Assembly: GCF_049341845.1 (NCBI RefSeq)
Contig: NZ_JBMPIT010000001.1
Coordinates: 434,001 to 498,000 of the forward strand
Length of the DNA stretch: 64,000 nucleotides
DNA from: Curtobacterium guangdongense
Lineage (GTDB): Bacteria; Actinomycetota; Actinomycetes; Actinomycetales; Microbacteriaceae
Direction of reading: 5' to 3'
Shown here in pieces: positions 60,392 through 64,000 of the stretch. A model generated the notes under the pieces. That model was not told where the DNA came from, did no database searches, and was given only the letters and a program-made list of their open reading frames with translations. The position numbers and the translations under genes are program-made. Each line of letters begins with the position of its first letter. The first letter of the stretch is position 1.

Positions 60392-60961
60392 CTACCGGCG
60401 CGACGCCGCGTCCACGGCGAGCGCCGCCACGATGAGCGCTGAGTTCCGCAAACGGCCTTCCAGGATCCCCGCGACGATCTCCGACCGCGGCACCCAGCGC
60501 TTCACGATGTCCGCTTCCTCGTCGGAGCGGTCGAAGGTCGACGCGGTCGCTCGGACACCGCGGGCCCGGTAGATCTGGATGAACTCGTTGCTGCCACCGG
60601 CGGAGGTGTTGTACCGCACCAGGGGCTCCCAGTCGTCGGCCTCGACGTCGGCTTCCTCGGCGAGCTCCCGCTGCGCGGCGACGAGCTCGTCCTCACCGGA
60701 GATGTCGAGCAGCCCGGCCGGCAGCTCCCAGTCGCGGAGGTGCACCGGGTGACGGTACTGCTGGATGACCAGCACGCGCCCCTCGTCGTCCTCGGCGTAG
60801 ACCGCGACGGCCCCGGTGTGGTCGATGTACTCGCGCACCATGCTGCCGTCGCCGTACGCCACGGTGTCGCGCCGGACGTCCCAGACGACGCCGTCGTACA
60901 CGAGGGTCGAGTCGGTCACGTCGAAGGATGCGGGCTCGTCGGAGATGGGTGCGTCGGTCAC
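60392..60961 (-). CDS. NUDIX hydrolase, ADP-ribose pyrophosphatase type
   Basis: 189 residues. LPAGLLDISGEDELVAAQRELAEEADVEADDW contains the Nudix box (RELxEE with its upstream GE). The conserved IQQYRHPVH and NEFIQIYRARG fit the ADP-ribose group. Starts GTG 60961; the nearby ATG is out of frame. Co-transcribed with xerD. Confidence 0.92.
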   Translation of the reverse strand: MTDAPISDEPASFDVTDSTLVYDGVVWDVRRDTVAYGDGSMVREYIDHTGAVAVYAEDDEGRVLVIQQYRHPVHLRDWELPAGLLDISGEDELVAAQRELAEEADVEADDWEPLVRYNTSAGGSNEFIQIYRARGVRATASTFDRSDEEADIVKRWVPRSEIVAGILEGRLRNSALIVAALAVDAASRR

Positions 60962-60984
60962 CCGTCCATCCAACCAGCCGATGA

Positions 60985-61028
60985 CGGACGGGAGGCACGG
61001 TGCCAGCTGGCACCGTGCCTCCCGTCCG
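60985..61028. repeat. Perfect 44-bp palindrome between pyrG and NUDIX gene
   Basis: All 22 base pairs match from CGGACGGGAGGCACGG (left end) to its complement, centred on CAGCTG at 61006/61007. No T-tract follows on either strand. The same core is at 20314 and 33751. Would form a very stable hairpin on transcripts of the pyrG-xerD operon. Confidence 0.9.
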
Positions 61029-61040
61029 ATCGTGGGTGCG

Positions 61041-62756
<1,716 letters not shown>

Positions 62757-62877
62757 GGGGTTCCATCGTACGTCAGAACTGCCGGGAGGCGCGACCCGCG
62801 TTCGCCCGGCGCGTGTCGCCCGGGCGCGTGGCCGGGTCCACGGCCCCGATCCCGTCCGCCACGGCGGCGTGCGTCCG

Positions 62878-64000
62878 TCAGGCGGACTGGGCAGCGACCT
62901 CGAGCAGCTCGCGCGCGTGCTCCATGCCGCTCGCGCTGTCGCCGAGCCCGGAGAGCAGACGGGCCATCTCCTGCAGCCGCTCGTCCCCCTCGAGACGCCG
63001 GACGCTCGACGACGTCACCGCGCCGCTGGCGTCCTTCACGACGTTGAGGTGGTTCGTCGCGAACGCCGCGACCTGGGCCAGGTGGGTGACGACGATGACC
63101 TGCGTGCGCTCGGCGAGCTTCGCCAGGCGTCGACCGATCTCGATCGCCGCGGCACCACCGACACCGGCGTCGACCTCGTCGAAGACGAAGGTGGGGACCG
63201 TCGTCGACCCGGCCATGACGACCTCGATCGCGAGCATGACGCGGGAGAGCTCGCCACCCGACGCCCCCTTGCCGATCGGTCGCGGGTCCGTGCCCGAGTG
63301 CGGCTGCAGCAGGATCGCGACCTGGTCCCGCCCGTGCCGCCGGTACTCGCCGGCGTCGGTGACCTCGACCACCAGGGTCGCGCCGGCCATCGCGAGGGTC
63401 TTGAGCTCCGTCGTCACACGCTTCGCGAGGTCCGCTGCCGCCTTCGTGCGCGCCTGGGTCAGGGACGTCGCCGCCTCGTCGAGCGCCTGCTCGTCCTGCG
63501 CGACCGCTTCCTGCAGCGCGACGATCCGGTCGTCGTCGCCGTCGAGCTCGAGGAGCCGATCGCTCGCACGCTGCCCGAACGCGATGACGTCGTCGATCGT
63601 CTCGCCGTACTTGCGCGTGAGCCCCGCGAGGAGTGCTCGGCGCTCGTTGATGAGCTCGAGGTCGTGCCCCGCGTCGGGTTCGAGCGAACCGAGGTAGCTC
63701 GACAGGCTGGCAGACGCCTCGCTCGCCTGGATGCCGAGCTCCGTCAGCTGCTCGAGGACCGGCTGCAGCGTGCTGTCCGCGCCGGCGACCCGCTCGACCG
63801 CACGCCGAGCGGCCTCGACCAGGCCGATGACGTCGGTGCCGTCGAGGGACTCGGACGAGATGGCTTCGTGGGCGAGGCCGGCGGACAGGCGCAGTTCCTC
63901 GAGGTTCCCGAGGCGGTCCGAGCGCTCCTGGAGCTCGACGTCCTCGCCGGGCTGCGGATCCGCCGCCTCGATCTCGTCCGAGGCCTCGCGCAGACGAGCG
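62878..64000 (-). CDS. recN: DNA repair protein RecN (C-terminal part)
   Basis: The minus-strand frame is open from the stop at 62878 to the window edge, so the N-terminus lies outside. Visible: heptad-rich coiled-coil segments, KGASGGELSRVMLAIEVV (ABC signature), PTFVFDEVDAGVGG (Walker B), VIVVTHLAQVAAFA (switch His). SMC-like ATPase acting at double-strand breaks. Confidence 0.94.
   Translation of the reverse strand, partial: ARLREASDEIEAADPQPGEDVELQERSDRLGNLEELRLSAGLAHEAISSESLDGTDVIGLVEAARRAVERVAGADSTLQPVLEQLTELGIQASEASASLSSYLGSLEPDAGHDLELINERRALLAGLTRKYGETIDDVIAFGQRASDRLLELDGDDDRIVALQEAVAQDEQALDEAATSLTQARTKAAADLAKRVTTELKTLAMAGATLVVEVTDAGEYRRHGRDQVAILLQPHSGTDPRPIGKGASGGELSRVMLAIEVVMAGSTTVPTFVFDEVDAGVGGAAAIEIGRRLAKLAERTQVIVVTHLAQVAAFATNHLNVVKDASGAVTSSSVRRLEGDERLQEMARLLSGLGDSASGMEHARELLEVAAQSA

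Overview
High-GC (about 70%) actinobacterial chromosome. Gene content (class Ib nrdHIEF, mycothiol-type arsenate reductase, XerD and RecN next to CTP synthase) and start-site architecture point to Microbacteriaceae, most like Curtobacterium; the genus is an inference. No rRNA, tRNA, CRISPR array, prophage or transposase gene was seen.

Layout. 1-5912: catabolic and regulatory genes (PLP enzyme fragment, RidA, MFS, MarR with an epoxide-hydrolase-like enzyme, aldehyde dehydrogenase, and a phosphotriesterase-family protein that has lost most metal ligands). 5954-15489: a guanidine-assimilation operon (APC permease, two carboxyguanidine deiminase subunits, guanidine/urea carboxylase, allophanate hydrolase, TetR), with overlapping start/stop codons throughout and a 20-bp palindrome in its leader. 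15591-23702: small stress, membrane and regulatory genes, including a decaying serine hydrolase, an ECF sigma factor with its membrane partner, and a MerR-controlled hydrolase. 23851-29891: an arsenic island (ArsR divergent from an oxidoreductase, ArsB, two types of arsenate reductase, an ArsO-like flavoprotein with a Cys-rich tail, and ArsN-like acetyltransferase). 29892-32330: hairpin-rich spacer with a small membrane protein, then a CmtR/CDF metal-resistance operon and a 33-residue protein. 32331-36960: nrdHIEF with a NrdR box, a cluster of DnaA-box-like sites upstream and an unusual structured nrdE-nrdF gap carrying a predicted small RNA. 37069-47306: MFS, aldo/keto reductase, RNase H, VapBC, HTH/epimerase pair, large SKI2-like helicase, LLM oxidoreductase. 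47523-56457: GH3 beta-glucosidase with sugar transporter and TetR, epimerase, methyltransferase, ArsR/MFS pair. 56519-64000: conserved core with DksA-like protein, LLM enzyme, xerD, NUDIX, pyrG and the 3' part of recN.

Recurrent themes. At least eleven genes begin exactly six bases after a TAnnnT -10 hexamer, the signature of leaderless transcription. Several divergent regulator/target pairs have clear dyad operators. Three families of intergenic palindromic repeats recur within the window. The strongest candidates for new biology are the ligand-depleted phosphotriesterase homologue, the orphan promoter-terminator units (putative small RNAs), the DnaA-box-like cluster at nrd, the Cys-tailed arsenic flavoprotein and the dispersed palindromes.
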